A program made the translations under genes and the position numbers. This document shows positions 1-6,348 of a stretch of 48,925 nucleotides of DNA, one piece after another (within the stretch, counting starts at the first letter, position 1; each line of letters opens with the position of its first letter). Below the pieces are notes generated by a model that saw nothing but the letters and a program-made list of their open reading frames with translations, was not told where the DNA came from and did no database searches. This DNA is from Pancytospora philotis. Taxonomy: Eukaryota > Microsporidia. Where the stretch lies: positions 1 to 48,925 of the forward strand of contig JALRLY010000246.1 of assembly GCA_023647555.1 (NCBI GenBank), in the 5' to 3' direction.

Positions 1-525
1 CAGTCGAGACCCGCAGCTGAGGGGTTTTTTACATCGAAAGAGATTGAGCTTCTGCAATGGCTTTGTGTAAAGGATACGCTGACCATGATTCGTAGTACTA
101 CCGGTAATTTCGGCAGCGAGCGTAATTTCAAGCTTTCCGCTCTGGCTTTAGCTCAAAAGAAAAACCCGAATATGCTCGCACATACTATTATTGACAGAGT
201 TCTCAGAGGAGATTCTTTGGAAGATACGATGAAATATCTCATCAGTTTAACTGCTATTATTGATTTCGCTGAGGATAGGCCAGCTGTATTCGCCTTGATT
301 GGCAAACTTCTTACGCCTGACTGTATCGACGTCCTAAGTGCAGATTTCGATGTAGGCAATCCAGCTCACCGTGATTATACTCGTTTGATCAAAATTTATA
401 AGGTGGACACTGATTCGGACCGCGTCCGCGACATTCGTCGAGAGCTGGTGCGCCCCATTGATGAATTGTTGGATAGTTATTGGACGCCTCCCTCTCCAGC
501 TCTTCCTGCATCTTCCGACGAGTAA
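1..525 (+). CDS. Tandem secreted family, member A (5' truncated by contig edge)
   Basis: Frame 1 is open from the first base and gives 174 residues ending in TAA. It aligns with the other array members from their FFT..E..LL.WL block (here FFTSKEIELLQWL) to the C-terminal block ending ELLDSYWTPP followed by a Ser/Pro/Asp tail. Full-length paralogues have about 43 residues before FFT, so the signal peptide and promoter lie in the missing sequence. The central block AVFALIGKLLTPDCIDVL corresponds to AVFxLLxKLFTRxCI of relatives. The protein looks all-helical. I do not recognise the family. Being secreted is inferred from the paralogues, not seen in this copy. The start is incomplete because the contig ends here, not because the gene is broken. 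Confidence 0.85.
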   Translation, partial: QSRPAAEGFFTSKEIELLQWLCVKDTLTMIRSTTGNFGSERNFKLSALALAQKKNPNMLAHTIIDRVLRGDSLEDTMKYLISLTAIIDFAEDRPAVFALIGKLLTPDCIDVLSADFDVGNPAHRDYTRLIKIYKVDTDSDRVRDIRRELVRPIDELLDSYWTPPSPALPASSDE

Positions 526-547
526 GCATTATGGGTAGTTTTTATGA

Positions 548-558
548 AGTAAACTACT
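548..558 (+). terminator. Short AGTA/TACT inverted repeat after member A
   Basis: AGTA and TACT flank a 3-base loop about 22 bases after the stop codon, followed by a T-rich stretch. It is the weakest example of the AAGTAA/TTACTT element seen after other genes in the window. Confidence 0.3.
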
Positions 559-942
559 ACGCTACGTTTTTAACGTGTTATCGATCTTCTGTATATGCGT
601 GCAGTTTTCAGCGTTTATTCTGAGTCTGCCGCGTTAGTCTGAGTGCTATTACTGTATTTTCAAATTATGTTTGGCACGATTCACAAGCACGGTTGCTAGC
701 TGAAGCTCATTCTGTCTCCTATTACAAATATAACGAACATTCGGGCATTCGCTGAGATTATACCCCACCTAGATTTGTTGTTGATTACGATTCATGCTGC
801 GGGGCTAACTATTCCTAGGTCCTTCTACAACATAAGATAATCAATATGTGCGTATTGATATATTGCTGGTGTTCGTGCAGGGCGCGTATTGACGGCCGGC
901 TTGGCAGTCTTGTTGCGGTCACTCCGCAAGCTCTACGAAAAT

Positions 943-973
943 TCTGCTGATCGAGCAAATTTTTGCGCCCTGA
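943..973 (+). promoter_or_regulatory. Promoter of member B: dyad, AAATTTTT and CCC boxes
   Basis: TCTGCTGATCGAGCAAA at 943-959 is the member-B version of the family dyad TTTGCTGATCAGGCAAA. It overlaps an AAATTTTT box and is followed by GCGCCCTGA directly before the ATG at 974. AAATTT and CCC boxes next to the ATG are the known microsporidian start signals. The dyad is specific to this family within the window. Confidence 0.65.
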
Positions 974-1576
974 ATGTTGCTAGCGTTTTTTTATCTACTG
1001 GCGACTTTCGTGCACGGTCGCCCCGGAGACGTTGCTGACATGCCTGCAGAGAGCGTCAACCCGCAGTGCGCCACCGCGCCTGTGCAGCTTGTAGCTGATG
1101 GATGGCTCAGCCCTCGGGAAGTTGTGCTGTTGGAGTGGTTGTACATAGGCACTGTATCGCTTGTGCTCAATACGCCAAGGCGCGTATTATTAGTCCGTGC
1201 TAAGGATTTAGGCGCCAACCTGCAGGCCCACTGCATTGTTGCGACAGCTCTTAAAAAAGAACGCTACGCGGTTGCAATGGAATATCTGGCGTGGTTGGCT
1301 ACCAATCACAATGTTAAGGAGAGCGAAAGGCCCGATGTATTTGTTCTGCTTGCGAAGCTATTTTCAGATGAATGCATCGGCTTCATGACAGCGGATCCCG
1401 TCGTGCACAAGTCAGCAGAACTCAATACTGTCAAGTCTAAACTCAGTGGAATAGTGAATACGCATTTGGACCTGTTATCTGAGATCCGTAAAGAGCTAGA
1501 TGGTCGCGTTGAGAGTTACTTGCCCGAAAATTCGGCGCCCCGTCTTTTGATTCCTGACGTAGCATCCTCTAGCTGA
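974..1576 (+). CDS. Tandem secreted family, member B (200 aa)
   Basis: Begins MLLAFFYLLATFVHG followed by RPGD, a short hydrophobic signal peptide with V-x-G before the likely cleavage point, as in all complete members. The family blocks are present but diverged: WLSPREVVLLEWL replaces FFT..E..LLEWL, VFVLLAKLFSDECIGFM matches the AVFxLLxKLF block, and LLSEIRKELDGRVESY stands for the C-terminal RxIrrELerPmdEL block. It lacks the YWTPP tail of relatives. No Cys pairs or transmembrane segments lie beyond the leader. The product is predicted to be a secreted, mostly helical protein of about 185 residues; the function is unknown and I recognise no domain. It is the most divergent complete member. 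The start is supported by the AAATTTTT/CCC boxes immediately upstream. Confidence 0.85.
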   Translation: MLLAFFYLLATFVHGRPGDVADMPAESVNPQCATAPVQLVADGWLSPREVVLLEWLYIGTVSLVLNTPRRVLLVRAKDLGANLQAHCIVATALKKERYAVAMEYLAWLATNHNVKESERPDVFVLLAKLFSDECIGFMTADPVVHKSAELNTVKSKLSGIVNTHLDLLSEIRKELDGRVESYLPENSAPRLLIPDVASSS

Positions 1577-1599
1577 CGAGCCACATGGTCAGCTTAATG

Positions 1600-1617
1600 A
1601 AGTAAATGCTTTTACTT
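1600..1617 (+). terminator. AAGTAAA/TTTACTT stem-loop after member B
   Basis: Seven-base perfect arms AAGTAAA and TTTACTT with a TGCT loop lie about 24 bases after the stop and are followed by T-rich sequence. Similar hairpins follow several other genes here. A transcription-end or 3'-processing signal is inferred. Confidence 0.45.
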
Positions 1618-1982
1618 TTATTTTTAATGTGCTATGGGGTTTTATCTTCTCGTTTTGATGTTGGTGAGAGTAATGAAGATTGCCTCTTGAAGAATGCGGA
1701 GCGTCAATGCGACTATCCAGCTCGTTTAAGGCGCGGCTACACGCCCACCATTATGAACTGATACTCTGCCTCGACAAACGACTAAAGCGTAAGCATCTAT
1801 CAAAATGAAGTGCTTAGGTGTATCGGTTGAGCCTCAACGAGTCAGCTCTAAACCTCCAGGCTAAACACCCTCCGGTTAACCTAGGATGAGTAGTAACTAC
1901 CGTAACATGTCTCTATGCAGCTTTCAATGATACGTATCACGAATGCTGGATCAGGTATCACGTTGGATCTGTGTGAGGTCGT

Positions 1983-2020
1983 GAAAATTTTGCAGCTAAG
2001 ATGAATTTTCGCAGCCCTGA
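1983..2020 (+). promoter_or_regulatory. Promoter of member C with duplicated box
   Basis: A GAAAATTTTGCAGC box at about 1983-1996 is followed by a second GAATTTTCGCAGCCCTGA ending at the ATG. Two tandem copies of the start box are unusual; only the second carries CCC. The dyad found before other members is missing, so regulation of member C may differ. Confidence 0.55.
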
Positions 2021-2653
2021 ATGTGCCAAACGTTCTTACATTTCTTGGCTGCCCTCGTGTACGGCGATCCTAGGAACGATGTGAGCATAGTTGCAGAGAA
2101 TAGCGGCTCGCAACTTGATGATGGGCCAGAGAGTTCCATACCTGAGGAATTTTTTACCACCCAAGAGATCAAGTATGTGCAGCGGCTTCACGTAGAAAAT
2201 CGGCTAATCACAGGCGGCTATAGGCGTTCTGGAGAACGCAAGTGCAAAAGCCTGCGTAACGCTCAGAAGCAGAGCCCTAGGCTTCTTGCACACCTTATTA
2301 CCGAGTCGGCCTACAAAAAAGATACCTTAGAAGGGGCTATGAAGCATCTTATTAGTTTGACCACGCATCTCAAAATCAGTGATGATGAGAAGCAGGCTGT
2401 ATTCGACTTACTGCATAAGCTCTTTACGCGGGACTGTTTTATTTACATGAGGAAAAAATCGGGTGTGCTTTACGAGCAAGCGGGCGAGTGGGCCATTCGG
2501 TACGACCTTGATAACATAGACACGGAATCGGGCCTGGTGCTTGAGATTCGCAAGCAGCTTGAAAAACCCATGAGAGAATTATACGATAGTTACTGGACGC
2601 CTCCCTCCTCGACGGAACCTCCTTCTTCTGAAACAGATTCCTCTGACTGGTAA
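2021..2653 (+). CDS. Tandem secreted family, member C (210 aa)
   Basis: Starts MCQTFLHFLAALVYG followed by DPRND, a short signal peptide with V-Y-G before the likely cleavage. Blocks in order: FFTTQEIKYVQRL at about residues 45-57, a basic stretch with RRSGERKCKS, the DTLEGAMKHLISL block, AVFDLLHKLFTRDCF, and the C-terminal EIRKQLEKPMRELYDSYWTPP followed by a Ser/Thr/Glu-rich acidic tail. It is closest to member D, with which it shares the YVQRL/YLQRL, RSG and HKLFTR features. Function is unknown; a secreted, mostly helical protein is inferred. The ATG is chosen because it lies right after the CCC box. Confidence 0.87.
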   Translation: MCQTFLHFLAALVYGDPRNDVSIVAENSGSQLDDGPESSIPEEFFTTQEIKYVQRLHVENRLITGGYRRSGERKCKSLRNAQKQSPRLLAHLITESAYKKDTLEGAMKHLISLTTHLKISDDEKQAVFDLLHKLFTRDCFIYMRKKSGVLYEQAGEWAIRYDLDNIDTESGLVLEIRKQLEKPMRELYDSYWTPPSSTEPPSSETDSSDW

Positions 2654-3111
2654 CCGTTATGGGTGATGCTCATGGAGCTGTTCATTTCACTGTTGTCTTG
2701 ATTCGTAATAAACAATTTTCCCGCAGTGCATATTCTTGTGTTAGTTCTGATTCCAGAGCTTGAAGATCTGTAAAGCACTACTGCGACTATTCAAACGCAT
2801 GTCTCAGCGCAAACACCTATCTATAATCATTAACTGATGCCCAGGTTCTTTGCCTTCCCGGCTATAATAATATACCGGGCATTCGCAGGGATGAGGTGTT
2901 GATAAACTAATCAAGCGAGTCAGGGGTCATACCGCTGAGCTGAATACCCCCTGATCAGCTCAAAGCGTGATTCAAGCTATGTACTATACTTCTGTAGATT
3001 CTTGATATTTACGCAACGTGCGTTCTTCGAAGACTGGCTTGAGCGCCTTCATGCTGTCGGTACGCAAACCAGCGAAAAATTTGCTGATCAGGCAAAATTT
3101 TGTAGCCCCCA
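2654..3111 (+). other. Array spacer C-D
   Basis: No credible gene. It holds the GCACTACTGCGACTA module near 2776, the TAACTGATGCCCAGG module near 2830, ATACCGGGCATTCGCAGG at about 2873, the distal promoter module (TTCTTCGAAGACTGGCTTGAG) near 3022 and the promoter dyad of member D. Confidence 0.65.
3080..3111 (+). promoter_or_regulatory. Promoter of member D: TTTGC-TGATCA-GGCAAA dyad
   Basis: The dyad TTTGCTGATCAGGCAAA at 3080-3096 has TTTGC and GCAAA arms around the palindrome TGATCA. It overlaps AAAATTTT (3094-3101) and is followed by five C at 3106-3110, two bases before the ATG. This is the canonical family promoter and the same arrangement precedes members E, F and unit-1 G. Confidence 0.7.
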
Positions 3112-3741
3112 ATGTTGCTGGGGATCTGTCATACGTTGGTGATGCTTGTGCACGGTCGGCCTGGAGACGATGTGGGCGCGGCCGCAGACAGTGGTTGTTC
3201 GCAGCGCGATGGTTTGCGAGAGTGTTCTACAAGTGAGGAGTTTTTTACTCCTCAAGAAACTATATATTTGCAGCGGCTTTACGTAGAGAACCGGATAAGT
3301 CTAGGTAGTTACAAACGTTCTGGAGCGCGCAAAGGCAAATTTCTACATTACGCCCGAGAACAAAGCCCTAGCCTGCTTGCACATTTTATTACCAGGGGAG
3401 CCTACGAAGAAGATACCGTAGAAGAGGCTATGAGGCACTTAGTTAGTTTAACCGTCCATCTTAAGTTCGATGATAATGAAAAGCAGGCAGTATTTGACTT
3501 ACTTCATAAGCTTTTCACGCGAGAATGTTTTGTGTTCTTGAGGCAAAACCATGGCGTGCTTCACTCAAATGAGGATTATGTTGTTACATACAGGCTTGAT
3601 TACTTGGACACGGAATCTGGCATAGTGTTTGAAATTCGTAAAGAACTTGAAAGACCCATGAGTGACTTATACGATAGTTTTTTGACGCCCCCTTCGTCCA
3701 CGGATCCTTCAACTTCTGAAACAGACTCTGCGAACTATTAA
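3112..3741 (+). CDS. Tandem secreted family, member D (209 aa)
   Basis: Starts MLLGICHTLVMLVHG followed by RPGDD, a short signal peptide. Blocks in order: FFTPQETIYLQRL at about residues 44-56, the DTVEEAMRHLVSL block, AVFDLLHKLFTRECFVF, then EIRKELERPMSDLYDS and a Pro/Ser/Thr-rich acidic tail. Closest to member C. Compared with the unit-2 allele (27010-27639) the first half is identical, and the second half differs at several residues, including a cluster after FVFLR (QNHGVLH here, KDSGVLR there). The first base difference between the units is at 3438, inside this gene. Function is unknown; secretion is inferred from the leader. Confidence 0.87.
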   Translation: MLLGICHTLVMLVHGRPGDDVGAAADSGCSQRDGLRECSTSEEFFTPQETIYLQRLYVENRISLGSYKRSGARKGKFLHYAREQSPSLLAHFITRGAYEEDTVEEAMRHLVSLTVHLKFDDNEKQAVFDLLHKLFTRECFVFLRQNHGVLHSNEDYVVTYRLDYLDTESGIVFEIRKELERPMSDLYDSFLTPPSSTDPSTSETDSANY

Positions 3742-4182
3742 GCATTATGAATGTTTTTTATGAATTAAATATTCTCATTTCTCTTTTCGATTCATTGCAG
3801 ATGTTCTGTCCTAGTACTAAGTCTGCCTTGTTTTCCCTGCCCTGGTGTAGCATGCAACTTTATTGCGTATTCTGACGCTCTAAGTTTAAAGATTTGTAGA
3901 GCACTACTGCGGCTAATCGAATAATGCTTCGGCGTTGGTACGCACCCACAGTTGTTGACTGATGCTCAGCTTTTCTGCCCTCCCGAGTCAAGAATATGCC
4001 GAACATTCGCTGCGACAGAATGCTCTAGTACAGTGGATACAAAAGAAGCTACACCGCGTGGCTCTGTAAATTCCTGGTATTCATGCAACGCGTTCTTCGA
4101 AGGGCGGCTTGAGCGCCGTCTTGCTGTTAATACGTAAGGTCCACGAAAAATTTGCTGATCAGGCAAAATTTTGCAGCCCCCA
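3742..4182 (+). other. Array spacer D-E
   Basis: No credible gene; a 61-codon open frame here is not supported by start boxes. It holds the GCACTACTGCGGCTAATCG module near 3902, GACTGATGCTCAGC near 3957, GCCGAACATTCGCTG at about 3998-4012, the distal promoter module (TTCTTCGAAGGGCGGCTTG) near 4091, and the dyad of member E. This spacer differs from unit 2 by substitutions and one net base. Confidence 0.65.
4151..4182 (+). promoter_or_regulatory. Promoter of member E
   Basis: Dyad TTTGCTGATCAGGCAAA at 4151-4167, AAAATTTT at 4165-4172, then GCAGCCCCCA up to the ATG at 4183. It decides the start: an in-frame TTG at 4171 lies inside the box and is not credible. Confidence 0.7.
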
Positions 4183-4788
4183 ATGCTGCTAGCGATCTGT
4201 CATATGCTGATGATGCTCGTGCACGGTCGTCCTGGAGATGATGTGGAGATGGCCGTAGAGGAGAACGGCTCGCAGCGTGGTACAGTGCAAGAAGGTTCTG
4301 CAATTAAGAGTTTCTTTACCTCTGAGGAGGCCGAGCTTCTAGAATGGTTATATGCAAGGTTTAAAGTGGTTCAGTTTGGTGACATATCAATTGACTACGC
4401 TTTGGCTAAAGCTAAACGTGTAGATTCTAGAAGGCACGCAGTAATGATTATTTCGAGCGCGTGTTTGCAGAAGACATTGGTAGAATCGATGGAGTGTCTT
4501 ACGAGTTTAGTTCAGCAATGCTGTGATATTGGAACTGACGAGAAGCGCGCCGTGTTTGAACTACTGCCAAAGCTTTTTATGCGTGAGTGTATTGAGTATG
4601 CCAGAGAAGATCCGTATTATGCGGAGAGAGCAGGATATAAGCGCTTGTATGCTAATTTTTATAAAATGGAGCTGTATTCAGACAGAATACGCGACATTCT
4701 TCGAGAGCTAGAGCGCCCTATGGATGAATTATTGGACAGCAATTGGACGCCTCTTCCTGCTTCTTCTGATGCAAAAACTGCCGCCTAA
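4183..4788 (+). CDS. Tandem secreted family, member E (201 aa)
   Basis: Starts MLLAICHMLMMLVHG followed by RPGDD. Blocks in order: FFTSEEAELLEWLYAR at about residues 43-58, DSRRHAVMIISSACLQ, AVFELLPKLFMRECIEYA, then SDRIRDILRELERPMDELLDS and the NWTPLP tail. Cys residues occur mid-protein (SSAC, QQCC) but are not conserved in members B to D. The C-terminus is four residues longer than the unit-2 allele because an AAA codon here is TAA there. Function is unknown; a secreted, mostly helical protein is inferred. Confidence 0.87.
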   Translation: MLLAICHMLMMLVHGRPGDDVEMAVEENGSQRGTVQEGSAIKSFFTSEEAELLEWLYARFKVVQFGDISIDYALAKAKRVDSRRHAVMIISSACLQKTLVESMECLTSLVQQCCDIGTDEKRAVFELLPKLFMRECIEYAREDPYYAERAGYKRLYANFYKMELYSDRIRDILRELERPMDELLDSNWTPLPASSDAKTAA

Positions 4789-4809
4789 AAGTATTACGGG
4801 TAATGTTTG

Positions 4810-4830
4810 AAGTAAATTACCTTGCTACTT
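4810..4830 (+). terminator. AAGTA/TACTT stem-loop after member E
   Basis: AAGTA (4810-4814) and TACTT (4826-4830) can pair around an 11-base loop, followed by a T run. Same element as after members B, F and G. Confidence 0.4.
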
Positions 4831-5222
4831 TTTAATATTCTGTAGATGCTTGATCTTCTTATTTTTTCACTGCTTATTCTGGAGCTTGCCGCATAAGACT
4901 CAAAAATAATTACTGTGACTCGTTTAAATTACGTTTGTATGACTGCTTGTCTGCAGTTGTGAACTAATGCTCTGTCTCTATAACTACATGAATACATCGA
5001 GCATCCACTGGGGTGTAGGGTACAGGCAAATCGCTTGAGATTTTCATGAGCTACAGATTATAGCGTTGTGCTGTTTACTCTTAGGCCAGCTCACGGGTTG
5101 GAAAAGCTACACGGGCATGTCTGTTAATTCCTGTCATTCGTGCGGTGCGTGACGCATGCGATGGTTTTCTCGACGACCGATATGAGTGCCGTCTCGCTGT
5201 TAATACGTAAGGTCCGCGAAAA

Positions 5223-5254
5223 TTTGCTGATCAGGCAAAATTTTGTAGCCCTCA
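5223..5254 (+). promoter_or_regulatory. Promoter of member G in unit 1 (canonical type)
   Basis: Dyad TTTGCTGATCAGGCAAA at 5223-5239, AAAATTTT at 5237-5244, then GTAGCCCTCA and the ATG at 5255. In unit 2 the same gene body has a different promoter, so this one appears to have been acquired from a member-F-like neighbour. Confidence 0.7.
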
Positions 5255-5854
5255 ATGCTGCTGGGGATTTGTCATATGCTGATGATGCTTGTGCACGGTC
5301 GTCCTGGAAATGGTTTAGGTACTGCCGCAAAGAGTAGCAACTCGCCATGGGCTACTGTGCGCAGTTTTAAAGCTGAGGAAATGTTCACCCCGAGTGAGGC
5401 TGAGCTTTTGAAATGGTTATTCGCTAGGGATTTTATGATCAGATTTCGTGAAGAATCAATTGACGGGGGTTTACGTTTGGCTGAACAATATGATTTGAAA
5501 AAATATGCTGTCAATGTTATTGTGGGGGCTTTAAAGAAGGGTACCGATGCAAAAATACTAGAGCATTTAGTCAGTCTAGTTATGGGATACAACCTCGAAC
5601 TCAGCGAGATGGGCCCTCTATTCAAACTGCTGTCAAAGCTTTTTACGCGTGACTATATTGAGTTTGCACGAGCAGATCCGGACTATATTGACTGTAGAGG
5701 TAATGAGCCACAAAAAGTTAATTTGTATAAGATGGATCTAGATTCTTGCCTAATACGCCAGATTCATCAGGAGCTGAAAGACCTTGCAGAACAGTTTTCA
5801 GCCATAAGTTGCGCTTCTCATCCTTTAGCCTCTGATACAGCTTCCACCAGCTAA
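5255..5854 (+). CDS. Tandem secreted family, member G (199 aa), chimeric 5' end
   Basis: Starts MLLGICHMLMMLVHG followed by RPGNG. Blocks in order: MFTPSEAELLKWLFAR at about residues 43-58, KKYAVNVIVGALKKG, the GPLFKLLSKLFTRDYIEFA block, then LIRQIHQELKDLAEQF; the C-terminal tail is short and Ser/Thr-rich and lacks the WTPP motif. The first 14 bases of the coding region match member F of unit 2, while from base 5282 onward it matches member G of unit 2. The switch lies in the shared 12 bases 5270-5281. The gene is therefore a recombinant of F promoter and start with G body. Function unknown; secretion inferred. Confidence 0.87.
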   Translation: MLLGICHMLMMLVHGRPGNGLGTAAKSSNSPWATVRSFKAEEMFTPSEAELLKWLFARDFMIRFREESIDGGLRLAEQYDLKKYAVNVIVGALKKGTDAKILEHLVSLVMGYNLELSEMGPLFKLLSKLFTRDYIEFARADPDYIDCRGNEPQKVNLYKMDLDSCLIRQIHQELKDLAEQFSAISCASHPLASDTASTS

Positions 5855-6348
5855 TGAGCTCTATGAGCGATTTCATTAAGTAAAGTGCTTTGCTTATTTT
5901 TGTGCACAAAAGGTGCCCTATGCTTCCATGCTTATTCAATAGGATTTGTGAGGTTTGTATTCTTTCTCGTCGTTTATCTATGACTGAGGATCAATCGTAA
6001 AATCCAGTACTGCTGGTTATCCAGAACGGCATGGAAGCTTCCCCACCAATATACTCAGCAGGGGAATTGTGCTGGGCTTTAAACAATAAAGCGAGATCGC
6101 AGCTTTGATGGCTACGTCGTTTGGCTAACGAGTTTACGGGTGCACGCTCCGGAGTAGAAGCTTTTTGTATGTGCATGCTCGCAGTAAGCGAAATTTTATT
6201 GGGTCGCAGCCCACAAACTGCATTCAATAATCTCGCGTAGCAGCACTGCTCTGAGCGTCTTTAACTCCCATTGCTAGCAGTATGCTCAGTTTACACTGCC
6301 TCGCACGCGCAGCCGCAGGAGCTGAAAAAAGGAGGGCCCTGCAGCCCT
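5855..6348 (+). other. Spacer between the family array and SEC18
   Basis: No credible gene. It holds the stem-loop at 5877-5896, a sequence resembling start boxes (CGAAATTTTATTGGGTCGC ... AGCCC at about 6189-6213) with no open frame behind it, and the Sec18 promoter. An in-frame TTG at 6271 would extend Sec18 by 26 residues, but the extension has no family similarity. The region is identical in both units. Confidence 0.6.
5877..5896 (+). terminator. TAAGTAAAG/CTTTGCTTA stem-loop after member G
   Basis: Nine-base arms with one U-G wobble and a two-base centre lie 23 bases after the stop, followed by TTTT. Relative to member B the inner pair changes while pairing is kept. Confidence 0.45.

Larger units (their letters stand above)
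526..973 (+). other. Array spacer A-B
   Basis: No credible gene. It holds a short inverted repeat at 548-558 after member A, the recurring GAACATTC/GGCATTCGCTGAG module at about 731-755, the distal promoter module (GTTCGTGCAGG ... GGCCGGCTTGG) from about 872, and the promoter dyad of member B at 943-959. Confidence 0.7.
1577..2020 (+). other. Array spacer B-C
   Basis: No credible gene. It holds a stem-loop at 1600-1617, weakly conserved array sequence (GCGTCAATGCGACTATC near 1702), and the doubled start box of member C near 1983-2020. The GGCATTCGCTG module seen in other spacers is not evident here, nor is the TTTGCTGATCAGGCAAA dyad. Confidence 0.6.
4789..5254 (+). other. Array spacer E-G (unit 1)
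   Basis: No credible gene. It holds the stem-loop at 4810-4830, a diverged GAGCATCCACTGGGG module at about 5000, the block GAGCTACAGATTATAGCG near 5049 and the distal promoter module (GTCATTCGTGCGGTGCG) from about 5132. Its best match in unit 2 is the spacer before member F, not the spacer before member G. Confidence 0.65.

Noticed and set aside
6271..6348. N-terminal extension of Sec18 from an in-frame TTG
   Set aside because: No ATG, no start boxes, no similarity to the NSF N-domain. The ATG at 6349 follows a CCC box.
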